From Arachis hypogaea (taxonomy: Eukaryota; Streptophyta; Magnoliopsida; Fabales; Fabaceae), in NCBI RefSeq assembly GCF_003086295.3, contig NC_092038.1, positions 101,959,837 to 102,023,836 on the forward strand: 64,000 bases of DNA. The letters run 5' to 3'. Positions 38,866 to 49,558 of the stretch are shown in pieces (position 1 is the stretch's first letter; every line of letters starts with the position of its first letter). Below the pieces are notes generated by a model. It was not told the origin of the DNA. It saw only the letters and a program-made list of their open reading frames with translations, and ran no database searches. Both the position numbers and the translations under genes were made by a program.

Positions 38866-40389
38866 TGATGAGCGGATATTTTATACGCTTTTTGGGGGTA
38901 ATTTCATGTAGATTTTAGTATGTTTTAACTAGTTTTTAGTAGAATATTATTAGTTTTGAGGCAAAAATCATATTTCTGGACTTTACTATGAGTTTGTGTG
39001 TTTTTCTGTGATTTCAGGTAATTTCTGGCTGAAATTGAGGGAGCTGAGCAAAAATCTGAGTTAGGCTGAAAAAGGACTGCTGATGCTGTTGGATCCTGAC
39101 CTCCCTGCACTCGGAATGGATTTTTTGGAGCTATAGGAGTCTAATTGGTGTGCTCTCAACGGCGTTGAAAACTAGATATCCAGGGCTTTCCAGCAATATA
39201 TAATAGTCTATACTTTGCGTGAAGATAGACGACGTAAACTGGCGTTTAACGCTAGTATCATGCTGCTGTCTGGCGTCCAGCGCCAGAAACAGGTTATAAG
39301 TTGGAGTTCAACGCCAGAAACAGGTTACAACCTGGCGTTGAACGCCCAAAACAGCCCCAAGCACGTGAAAAGCTTAAGTCTCAGCCCCAGCACACACCAA
39401 GTGGGCCCCAGAAGTGGATTTCTGCACTATCTATCATGGTTTGCTCATTTTCTGTAAACCTAGGTTATTAGTTTACTATTTAAACAACTTTTAGAGATTT
39501 ACTTTGGACCTGATGACATTTTCAGATCTGAATTTTATACACTTTGACGGCATGAGTCTCTAAACTCCATTGTTGGGGGTGAGGAGCTCTGCAGCGTCTC
39601 AATGAATTAATGCAATTGTTTCTATTTCATTCAAACGTGTGTGTGTTCCTATCTAAGATGTTCATTCGCGCTTAATTGTGAAGGAGGTGATGATCCGTGA
39701 CACTCATCACCTTCCTCAATCTATGAACATGTGCCTGACAAACACCTCCGTTCTACATCAGATTGAATGAGCATCTCTTAGCTTCCTTAATCAGAATCTT
39801 CGTGGTATAAGTTAGAACTGATGGCGGCCATTCTTGAGGATCCGGAAAGTCTAAACCTTGTCTGTGGTATTCCGAGTAGGATTCAAGGATTGAATGGCTG
39901 TGACGAGCTTCAAACTCGCGATTGCTGGGCGTGATGACAAACGCAAAAGGATCAATGGATCCTATTCCAACATGATCGAGAACCAACAGCTGATTAGCTG
40001 TGCTATGACAGAGCATCTGGACCGTTTTCACTGAGAGGATGGGAAGTAGCCACTGACAATGGTGACACCCTAGATACAGCTTGCCATGGATGGAACTTTA
40101 CAAATAATTGAGTTGAATATTACATTGCAGAAATTCAAAGGACAAAGCATCTCCAAAGCTCCAACATATTCTTCATTAATAAAGTAACAATTCCTTATTC
40201 CAAACACTTTTACTTCTTACAATTAAATCCAAATAATCTTATTGGCATCCTGACTAAGATTAATAAAATAAACATAGTTTGCTTCAAACCAATAATCTCC
40301 GTGGGATCGACCCTTACTCACGTAAGGTATTACTTGGACGACCCAATGCACTTGCTGGTTAGTTGTACGGATTACAAATTGGTGCACCA
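38866..40389 (+). mobile_element. 5' LTR of element 2
   Basis: 1524 bp from TGATGAGCGG to GGTGCACCA. GGCG-type palindromes lie in about 39240-39350 at 31-nt spacing; the U5 hairpin is at 40312-40327. Confidence 0.93.
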
Positions 40390-40395
40390 AGTTTT

Positions 40396-40413
40396 TGGCG
40401 CCGTTGCCGGGGA
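40396..40413 (+). other. Primer-binding site, tRNA-Asp (element 2)
   Basis: TGGCGCCGTTGCCGGGGA, an exact 18-nt complement of the tRNA-Asp 3' end, 7 nt after the LTR. Confidence 0.92.
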
Positions 40414-41365
40414 TTATTTGAGTTTGAACAACTAAAGGTTTATTTTGTTGCTTAGATTAGGAATAATTTATTTTTGTTGTTATAGAGTCATTAAATTCTG
40501 AGTCCTTTATTCCCTTTTCAAAAAATTTTTCAAAAATATATTATTTTTCTTTATCAATTTCTAATTTTCGTGAGTTTAGTGTCTTGTTCTAAGTTTGGTG
40601 TCAATTGCATGTTTTTCCTTATCATTTAATTTTTCGAATTGCATGTTCTTGTTCTTCCTTGATCTTCAAATTGTTCTTGTCAATTTTTCTTGTTTGATCT
40701 TTGGTTTGTCTTGTTCTGTGTCTTTTCTTGTTTTTCTTGTGCTTTTTCAAAATAGTAGTTTTCAAAAAAAATTTTTTTTCTTATCTATAAAAATAATACA
40801 TCTTTAAAATACGTTACATTTGTAACTCAGTTGGCTAGAGCGTTGGCTTATGTTCTTGGCAAGTGGGTATCTTCTTTTTAAAATCTTTTCTTCAAAAATA
40901 ATTTTTCTTGATTTAATCTTGTGCCAAACCTTAAGTTTGGTGTTTTCTTGTTGATCTTTCTTTAATTTTCGAAAATTTATCTTGGTTTTCTAAACAAATT
41001 TTAAGTTTGGTGTTCTTTCTTTTGTTCTTGAGTCTTTCTTGTGTTTTGATCTTAAAATTTGTAAGTTTGGTGTTTCTTGGTGTTTTCCCTCCAAAATTTT
41101 TGAAAATAAGGAGCATTGGATCTAAAAATTTTAAGTCTTGTGTCTTTTGTGTGTTTTTCTCTTTCATCATAAAATTCAAAATTCAAAAAAATATCTTTCC
41201 TAACTAATTTTAAACTACATTTTCGAAAATTTTATATAAAAATTCAGATTTCAATTTCAAAATATTTTCAATTTCTTTTATTTATTTCGTTTTTATTTTA
41301 TTTTATAAAATAAATTTTTATAAAATAAATAATATCAACATACATATCATCTCCCTTGTTCTATC
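40414..41365 (+). other. Leader of element 2
   Basis: T-rich untranslated leader. AAGTTTGGTGTT-type motifs occur at 40591, 40933, 41003 and 41063. The tRNA-like A-box TAACTCAGTTGG with its D-stem is at 40823-40834. There is no open frame before the gag ATG at 41366. Confidence 0.7.
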
Positions 41366-42854
41366 ATGGAATTAAGTGGAAATGAACCATCCAGAAAGAC
41401 TCTGGGGTCATATGCTAACCCCACTACTGCTTCATATGGGAGCAGTATATGTATACCCTCCATTGGAGTTGGTAGTTTTGAGTTGAATCCTCAGCTCATT
41501 ATCATGGTGCAGCAAAGCTGTCAGTATTCCGGTCTTCCACATGAAGAACCTACAGAGTTTCTGGCACAATTTTTACAAATTGCTGACACAGTACATGATA
41601 AAGAAGTAGATCAGGATGTCTACAGATTATTACTGTTTCCATTTGCTGTAAAAGATCAAGCTAAGAGGTGGTTAAATAACCAACCTAAGAACAGCATAAA
41701 GACATGGAAACAGCTGTCAAAAAAATTCCTGAATCACTATTTTCCTCCAAAACGGATGACACAGCTAAGGCTAAGCATCCAAGGCTTCAAACAAGGAGAT
41801 AATGAATCCCTTTTCAGAGTGGGTACAATTAGACATCTTCTACTATGGGCTTACAGAAAAAGCTCAGATTTCTCTAGATCACTCAGCTGGTGGATCTATA
41901 CATATGAGAAAAACAATTGAAGAAGCTCAAGAGCTTATTGATACAGTTACCAGAAATCAGCATCTATACCTAAGCAGTGAATCTTCCATGAAAGAAGAAG
42001 CTAAAACAGTAACTGCTGAACTCAGTCCTGTAGATCAAGCTAATGAGTTCAATCAGCAATTAGACTTTCTAACTCAGCAGCTAGCTGAATTCAAGGAAAT
42101 ACTACAGGAAACAAGAATGGCTAACAGGAATATGGAAGTACAGTTAAAGCAAACAGAAAAGCAACTGTCAAAACAAATAACAGAAGAATGCCAAGCAGTT
42201 CAATTAAGAAGTGGGAAAACATTAGATACCTCACTTCAAGGCAGCAAGAAGCCAAGAAATGAACAAATGGCTACTCAAAATCCCTTTGAGGACAATCAGA
42301 GCCTAGAGAGGAATAAAGCTGGCGCTGAACGCCCAGACCATGCTCATTTCTGGCGTTCAACGCCAGAAACAAGCATGAATTCGGAGTTGAACGCCCAAGG
42401 GAAGCACAGTTCTGGCGTTCAGACGCCAGTAACAGATAAGGAGTTGGCGTCTAACGCCACTCCAGCTTCCACCTCTGGCATTCAAACGCCAGTGCGGGAT
42501 CAGTCACATACAAGTGCTGATAACAACCCTTCTAAAAAGGCTTCCCAACCCACTTCTACAGGTAATAAACCTGCAGCAACCAAGGTTGAGGAATACAAAG
42601 CCAAAATGCCTTATCCTCAAAAACTCCGCCAAGCGGAACAGGATAAGCAATTTGCCCGCTTTGCAGACTATCTCAAGACTCTTGAAATAAAGATTCCGTT
42701 TGCAGAAGCACTTGAGCAAATACCCTCTTATGCTAAGTTCATGAAAGAGATCTTAAGTCATAAGAAGGATTGGAGGGAGATTGAAAAAGTTTACCTCACT
42801 GAAGAATGCAGTGCAGTCATTCTGAGAAGCTTAAAGATCCCGGGAGCTTCATGA
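41366..42854 (+). pseudogene. gag: gag of element 2, frameshifted
   Basis: Capsid-type polyprotein. The ATG at 41366 opens a frame with the retrotransposon gag core (AKRWLNNQPKNSIKTW pattern, about residues 113-128). At about 41815 the frame changes and family-typical sequence is missing, consistent with a small deletion. The second frame runs to 42854 with a coiled, Gln/Glu-rich middle and a basic C-terminal part. Six GGCG-type palindromes, 31-32 nt apart, lie inside the coding sequence (42321-42490). No CCHC zinc knuckle is visible. A second frame change near 42825 separates it from protease; the two frames overlap at 42806-42854. Confidence 0.85.
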
Positions 42855-45800
42855 TACCATGCACATTAGAGGGTAATTGCACCAAGCAAGCTCTATGTGA
42901 CCTTGGGGCAAGTATCAACCTAATACCTGCATCTATTATCACAAAGCTTGGTTTGACTGAAGAAGTCAAACCAACCCGGATATGTCTTCAACTTGCTGAT
43001 GGCTCCATTAAATACCCATCAGGCGTGATTGAAGACATGATTGTCAAGGTTGGGTCATTTGCCTTTCCTACTGACTTTGTGGTGCTGGAAATGGAGGAGC
43101 ACAAGAGTACAACTCTCGTTTTAGGAAGACCTTTCCTAGCAACTGGCCGAACCCTCATTGACGTCCAAAAAGGGGAAGTAACCCTGAGAGTCAATGAGGA
43201 GGAGTTCAAGTTGAATGTTGTCAAAGCTATGCAACATCCAAACACCCCAAATGACTGCATGAGTGTTGATATCATTGACTCTCTGGTAAGAGAGGTCAAT
43301 ATGGCTGAGAGTCTCGAATCAAAACTAGAGGACATCTTTAAAGATGTTCAGCCTGACTTAGAGGAAGCAGAGAGAATAATAGAACCTCTGAAAATCCCTC
43401 AAGAAGAGGAGAAACCTCCCAAACCCGAGCTCAAACCATTACCACCATCCCTGAAATATGCATTTCTGGGAGAAGGTGATACCTTTCCTGTAATCATAAG
43501 CTCTACCTTAGAACCACAGGAAGAGGAAGCACTAATTCAAGTGCTAAGGACACACAAGACAGCTCTTGGGTGGTCCATCAGTGATCTTAAGGGCATTAGT
43601 CCAGCCAGATGCATGCACAAGATCCTATTGGAGGGTGACGCCAAGCCAGTGGTCCAACCACAAAGGCGGCTGAACCCAGCCATGAAGGAAGTGGTGCAGA
43701 AGGAGGTTACTAAATTACTAGAGGCTGGGATTATTTATCCTATTTCTGACAGCCCCTGGGTAAGCTCTGTCCATGTCGTCCCTAAGAAGGGAGGCATGAC
43801 AGTGGTTCATAATGAAAAAAATGAACTGGTTCCTACAAGAACAGTTACAGGGTGGCGTATGTGTATTGATTATAGAAGGCTCAACACAGCCACCAGAAAG
43901 GATCATTTTCCTTTACCATTCATAGACTAGATGCTAGAAAGACTAGCAGGTCATGAATACTACTGCTTCCTGGATGGATATTCAGGTTATAATCAAATTA
44001 CAGTAGATCCCCAGGATCAGGAGAAAACGGCATTCACATGTCCATCTGGAGTATTTGCATACAAAAGGATGCCATTTGGCCTGTGCAATGCACCTGCAAC
44101 CTTTCAGAGGTGCATGCTCTCAATTTTCTCTGATATGGTGGAAAAATTTATGAAAGTTTTCATGGATGACTTTTCAGTATTTGGAGACTTATTCAGCTCC
44201 TGTCTTGACCATCTAGCACTTGTTCTAAAGAGATGCCAAGAGACCAACCTAGTTTTAAACTGGGAGAAATGTCACTTTATGGTGACTGAAGGAATTGTCC
44301 TTGGGCACAAAATCTCGAACAAAGGAATAGAGGTGGATCAAGCTAAGGTAGAGGTAATTGAAAAATTACCACCACCAGCCAATGTTAAGGCAATCAGAAG
44401 CTTTCTGGGGCATGCAGGATTGTATAGGAGGTTTATAAAGGACTTCTCAAAAATCGCCAAACCTCTAAGCAATCTGCTAGCTGCTGACACGCCATTTATC
44501 TTTGATAAGGAGTGTCTGTAGGCGTTTGAGACCCTGAAAGCTAAGCTGGTCACAGCACCAGTCATCTCTGCACCAGACTGGACATTACCATTTGAATTGA
44601 TGTGTGATGCTAGTGACCATGCCATTGGTGCAGTATTGGGACAGAGGCATGACAAGCTTCTGCACATCATTTACTATGCCAGTCGTGTTTTAAATGACTC
44701 ACAGAAGAATTACACAACCACAGAAAAAGAGCTGCTTACAGTGGTTTACGCCATTGACAAGTTCAGATCCTATTTGGTAGGATCAAAAGTAATTGTGTAC
44801 ACTGATCATGCTGCTCTTAAATATCTACTCACAAAGCAGGATTCAAAACCCAGACTCATCAGATGGGTGTTGCTTCTGCAAGAGTTTGATATAGAAATAA
44901 GAGATAGAAAAGGGACAGAAAACCAAGTAGCAGATCACCTGTCCCGAATAGAACCAGTAGAAGGGGCGTCCCTCCCTCTCACTGAGATCTTTGAGACCTT
45001 TCCGGATGAGCAACTCTTTGCCATCCAGGAAGTGCCATGGTTTGCAGACATTACAAACTACAAGGCAGTAAGATTCATACCCAAAGAGTATAGTAGGCAG
45101 CAATCAAAGAAGTTGATCACAGATGCAAAGTACTATCTTTGGGATGAACCATATCTCTTCAAGAGATGTGCAGACAGAGTAATCCGTAGATGTGTGCCTA
45201 AAGAAGAAGCACGGAGAATCCTATGGCATTGTCATGGATCACAGTATGGAGGACATTTTGGAAGTGAGCGAATAGCCACAAGAGTCCTCTAATGTGGCTT
45301 CTACTGGCCTACTCTCTATAAAGATTCCCGAGTGTTTGTGCTTAATTGCGATAGTTGCCAAAGATCTGGCAATCTACCTCACAGTTATGCCAGGCCTCAA
45401 CAAGGGATCTTGGAGATTGAGTTGTTTGATGTATGGGGTATTGACTTCATGGGACCTTTCCCACCATCATACTCAAACACTTATATTCTGGTGGCAGTGG
45501 ATTATGTATCCAAATGGGTGAAAGCTATTGCAACACCTACTAATGACACTAAAACAGTGTTAAAATTCCTCCAGAAACACATCTTCAACAGATTTGGTAC
45601 CCCTAGAGTATTAATCAGTGATGGGGGCACTCATTTCTGCAATAAACAGCTTTACTCTACTTTGGTTCGTTATGGAGTTAGCCACAGGGTAGCCACTCCA
45701 TATCATCCACAGACAAATGGGCAAGCTGAAGTCTCTAACAGAGAACTTAAAAGAATCCTGGAACGGACTGTAATTAACCGTAGAAGGGATTGGGCAAGAA

Positions 45801-46303
45801 GCTTAGATGATGCTTTGTGGGCATACAGAACAGCATTCAAGACCCCTATAGGGACCTCTCTATACCAGCTTGTGTATGGAAAGGCATGTCACTTGCCAGT
45901 GGAACTGGAACATAAGACCTACTGGGCAACCAGATTCCTGAACCTTGATGCCAAGTTAGCTGGAGAAAAACAATTGCTTCAGTTAAATGAGCTAGAGGAA
46001 TTTAGACTCAATGCTTTCGAGAATGCAAAAATTTATAAAGAGAAAGCAAAAAGATGGCATGATAAGAAATTGTCATCCAGAGTCTTTAAGCCGGGGCAGA
46101 AAGTTCTGCTATTTAATTCTAGGCTCAAATTATTCCCCGGGAAATTAAAATCCCGGTGGAGAGGTTCATATGTAATTACAAGTGTATCACCATATGGATA
46201 CGTAGAGCTTCAGGATAATGACTCTAACAAAAAGTTCATTGTTAATGGACAATATCTTGAAAGCAATTTTGAGCAAGAATGCTCAAAACTGAGACTTAAT
46301 TAA
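42806..46303 (+). pseudogene. pol: pol of element 2: protease, RT, RNase H, integrase, three in-frame stops
   Basis: A single frame throughout. Protease with active-site DLGAS, Asp codon at 42899. Reverse transcriptase with FMDD at 44159-44170. RNase H starting with the CDAS motif near 44600. Integrase with an HHCC zinc finger (about 45229-45365) and catalytic residues D 45443, D 45620, E 45728; the last two are spaced as DD35E. A basic C-terminal domain closes it, without an obvious chromodomain. Stops: TAG 43928-43930 in RT, TAG 44519-44521 between RT and RNase H, and TAA 45290-45292 inside the zinc finger. The frame is open on both sides of each. In the family each stop lies where a Gln codon is usual, so each could be one C-to-T change. 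The element is not autonomous as it stands. Confidence 0.93.
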
Positions 46304-46344
46304 AGCTCAGTAATAGTCCAGCTAACGACATTAAAGAAGCGCTT

Positions 46345-46362
46345 GCTGGGAGGCAACCCAGC
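46345..46362 (+). other. Post-pol hairpin of element 2
   Basis: GCTGGG-AGGCAA-CCCAGC, a 6-bp perfect stem 42 nt after the integrase stop. The pol-less element has GGTGGG-AGACAA-CCCACC at the equivalent place (60005-60022), with one compensatory pair change. Confidence 0.7.
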
Positions 46363-46520
46363 CAATCACAAAATTTAATTTTATTCGTTTTGATTAATTA
46401 ATTGATTTTTACAGGTATATGTCAAAGTATCTTCAAGGTAAAATAGCAATTGATTGGATTCACAGAGTTACAAGGGAATTTGGAAGCTCACTGGCATGAA
46501 AAAGCCAGTAAGAAACATTT

Positions 46521-46821
46521 TGGGCGTTGAACGCCCAAAAGAAGCACCCACTGGGCGTTCAACGCCAGTAAGGGTAGCCATCTGGGCGTTAAACGCCAGA
46601 AAGGAGCGTCTTCTGGGCGTTGAACGCCAGAAAGAAGCACCTTCTGGGCGTTTAATGCCAGAACTACAGCATCCTGGGCGTTTAGAAAAACGCTCAGTGA
46701 CAAAGGACTTCCTGGCGTTCAACGCCAGAAAGAAGCAACAGCTGGGCATTGAACGCCCAGGAGAAGCATCAATTGGGCGTTAAACGCCTAAAACGTGCAG
46801 CAGTTGGGCGTTTAACGCCAG
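46521..46821 (+). repeat. Array of ten GGCGTTNAACGCC palindromes, 31-nt period (post-pol)
   Basis: Units begin (first G of the GG core) at 46522, 46553, 46584, 46615, 46646, 46676, 46714, 46744, 46775 and 46806. Steps are 30-31, except one of 38 where the unit itself carries 7 extra bases. Spacers differ in sequence. The period is not a multiple of 3, which argues against coding. Confidence 0.92.
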
Positions 46822-47367
46822 GATGGTGGGGAGGAGGTAAAATTCGTTTTCCTTTACAAATTTTCTAATTTTTTATGTTTCAAATCATGATTTCTTGCAT
46901 AAACATGTTTCAAAATGTCATCCTTCAAATCATAATAGTTTTCTAAGAACCCTGATTTCTAAAATCCCTTTTTCAAAAATAATAGAGCTTCATACATAAA
47001 CATAAACCTTTTTCCAATCCAATCCAACTCTTTTTCCAATTTCTTTTTAAACTTAATTATCTTTTAAAATCTTTTTCAAATTATAAATTTCAAATTTATT
47101 TTTAAATATCATTCATATCTTTTTAAATTATACCCTTTTCTTGTCATATTTATCTTTTATAAATCATATCTTTTATCTTATATCTTTTCTTATTTTCGAA
47201 AACCCACCCCCTCCCTTTAAATCCACTTTCGGCGCCCCTCTCATCATCCACCATTCCACACCTGCTCTCCTTCTATCCCTCTTCTCTCTTTTCTTTTGCT
47301 TGAGGACAAGCAAACCTCTAAGTTTGGTGTGCTTATCCGTGATCACAAAAACATACTCACTTTGATC
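46822..47367 (+). other. Non-coding region upstream of the extra ORF
   Basis: AT-rich to about 47200, then a pyrimidine-rich tract (47200-47295). A hairpin TTGCTTG-AGGA-CAAGCAA follows at 47296-47313, then six bases, then AAGTTTGGTGTG at 47320-47331. The same module lies at the 3' end of the element. The CT tract resembles a splice acceptor or an internal 5' UTR. Confidence 0.6.
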
Positions 47368-48429
47368 ATGGCCCCTAAAGGAAAACAACCCAACCCAAGA
47401 GGTAAGAAAGAGAATATTCCAAAACCACTTTGGAATCAAGGGAAGTTCTTAACTAAAGAACATTCAGACCATTACTACAAAATAATGAGTCTAAGATCAG
47501 TGAACCCGGAAGTCAAGTTCGATCTGAAAGAAGATGAATATCCGGAGATCCAAGAACAAACTCGAAACAGGAACTGGGAAATCCTAGCTAATCCTGAAAT
47601 GAAAGTGGGAAGAAATATGGTTCAGGAGTTCTATGCAAATCTATGGCAGACAGACAGGCAAAGAATAATTGGAGCTGCCCTCTATGATCATCGGACCTTA
47701 GTCAGAGGAAAGATTGTTCACACCCATCCTGACAAAATCAGGGAGATCTTTAAGCTTCCTCAACTGAAGGATGACCCAGACTCCTTTAATAGGAGAATGA
47801 TGAGGGTAAACAAAGGCCTGGACAAGATTCTAGAGGATATATGTATCCCAGAAGCCAGGTGGACCACCAGCACAACTGGCATCCCAAATCAACTCAAAAG
47901 AGAAGATCTCAAACCAGCTGCCAGAGGCTAGCTGGATTTCATTGGGCGTTCCATATTGCCCACCAGCAACCGTTCTGAAGTTACTGTTAAAAGAGCAGTG
48001 ATGATTCACTGTATCATGTTGGGAAAAGAAGTAGAAGTCTATCAACTGATCTCGTGTGAACTATACAAAATAGCAAATAAGAATTCCAAGGACGCCAGAT
48101 TGGCCTATCCAAGCTTAATTTCTATGCTCTGCAGAGATGCCGGAGTGAAGATGGGAATAACAGAATATATTTCAGTTGAGAGGCCAATCACTAAAATATC
48201 AATGGAAAGACAACAGCTGCAGGATGATCCAATCAAGAAGAGAGCACAAGAAGTCCTCCCAGAACTTCCTCAATTCGAATATTGGGAACATCTTGAAGCA
48301 TCTATTTCCAAATTGCAAGAAGCTATGAACCAAATAAAGGAAGAACAGAACAATCAAAGTAGCATGCTTTGCAAACTGCTTAAGGAACAAGAAGAGCAAG
48401 GGCGTGATTTAAGGGAGCTGAAGCGCTAG
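47368..48429 (+). pseudogene. Athila-type extra ORF ('putative plant transposon protein'), one stop
   Basis: Lies where retroviruses have env. ATG at 47368; one frame to 48429 (353 codons), broken by TAG at 47929-47931, where Trp is usual in the family. It resembles the domain annotated as putative plant transposon protein in Athila/Tat elements; the function is not established. The N-terminus is basic (MAPKGKQPNPRGKK) and the C-terminal 45 residues are a likely coiled coil rich in Glu, Gln and Leu. I see no signal peptide or membrane helix, so an envelope role is not supported by the sequence. Similar to the ORF at 62016. Confidence 0.8.
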
Positions 48430-49558
48430 AAATTAATCCTTGAAGGACCAAGCACCCCACAGATCAAGGAACATCTACTTCCCAAAACACAGGTTGTTGA
48501 GTTCTAATTTTAGCTTTAACTCTGTGATAGTATTATTATAGAAATTTACCTTAGAAGATATATAGTAGTAGTAGTAATTAGCATATCTATTCTGGTTTTA
48601 TTTCCAATTAAGTTATAATTTATTTTTCTCATCATCATCAGACATGAATAAAGTAGTAGATTTTTAGAATAAAGAAGTAATTTATATTTTTCGAGTTCTT
48701 AATAATAAAAATTATAATTAATTACATGTGGTGGCAATACTTTTTGTTCTCTGAATGAATGCTTGAACAGTGCATATTTTATCCTGAATTTGAAGAATGT
48801 TGGCTCCTGAAAGAATGAGGAACACGAAAAATATTATTGATGATCTGAAAAATCATGAATTTGATTCTTGAAGCAAGAACAAGCAGTAAAAAAAAAAGTT
48901 ACAAGGAATCATTAGATCAAGAAGAGGAACAAAAGCCAATAGCCCTTAAAACCAAAAGGCAAGGGTGAAAAGGATCCAAGGCTTTGAGCATCAGTGGATA
49001 AGAGGGTCCAAGGAAGTAATTCCAGGCCTAAGCGGCTAAATCAAGCTGTCCCTAACCATGTGCTTGTGGCATGCAGGTCCAAGTGAAAAACTTGAGACTG
49101 AGTGGTTAAAGTCGTGATCCAAAGCAAAAAGAGTGTGCTTAAGAGCTCTGGACACCTCTAACTGGGGACTTTACCAAAGCTGAGTCACAATCTAAAAAGG
49201 TTCACCCAATCATGTGTCTGTGGCATTTATGTATCTAGTGGTAATACTGGAAAACAAAGTGCTTAGGGCCACGGCCAAGACTCATAAAGTAACTGTGTTC
49301 AAGAATCAACATACTACACTAGGAGAATTAATAATACTATCTGAATTCTAAATTCCTATGGATGCCAATCATTCTGAATTTCAAAGGATAGAGGGAGATG
49401 CCAAAACTATTCAGAAACAAGAAGCTACAAGCCCCGCTCATCAAATAAGAATCTGAGCTCATTTAAAACTCTAAGATATTATTACTTCTTAATTTCTTTT
49501 CATCCTATTTTATTTATGTAGTTGCTTGAGGACAAGCAACAGTTTAAGTTTGGTGTTG
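48430..49558 (+). other. 3' untranslated region of element 2
   Basis: Non-coding, AT-rich then mixed. It ends with hairpin TTGCTTG-AGGA-CAAGCAA (49522-49539), six bases, and AAGTTTGGTGTTG (49546-49558), directly abutting the 3' LTR. There is no polypurine tract at the usual place. Confidence 0.7.

Larger units (their letters stand above)
21392..41121. repeat. Right copy of the ~19.8-kb duplicated segment
   Basis: Corresponds to 1-19772 at an offset falling from 21391 to about 21305 as small deletions accumulate. The section about 22260-24260 is poorest: the solo LTR is 1447 bp here against 1481 bp in the left copy, with bases missing throughout. The remainder is near-identical apart from homopolymer lengths. 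Beyond 41121 the sequence continues into gag and pol of element 2, which the left copy lacks because it ends at the gap. Confidence 0.93.

Noticed and set aside
1..41121. True recent tandem duplication of the kinase locus
   Set aside because: The match ends exactly at a 1000-N placeholder and errors cluster at contig ends; kept only as the alternative in the duplication finding.
46521..46821. Regularly spaced repeats resembling a CRISPR array
   Set aside because: Repeats are short imperfect palindromes, spacing is 31 nt between motif starts with no long direct repeat, and the context is a plant LTR retrotransposon.
47368..48429. Envelope gene
   Set aside because: The position is env-like, but no signal peptide, membrane helix or glycoprotein features are visible.
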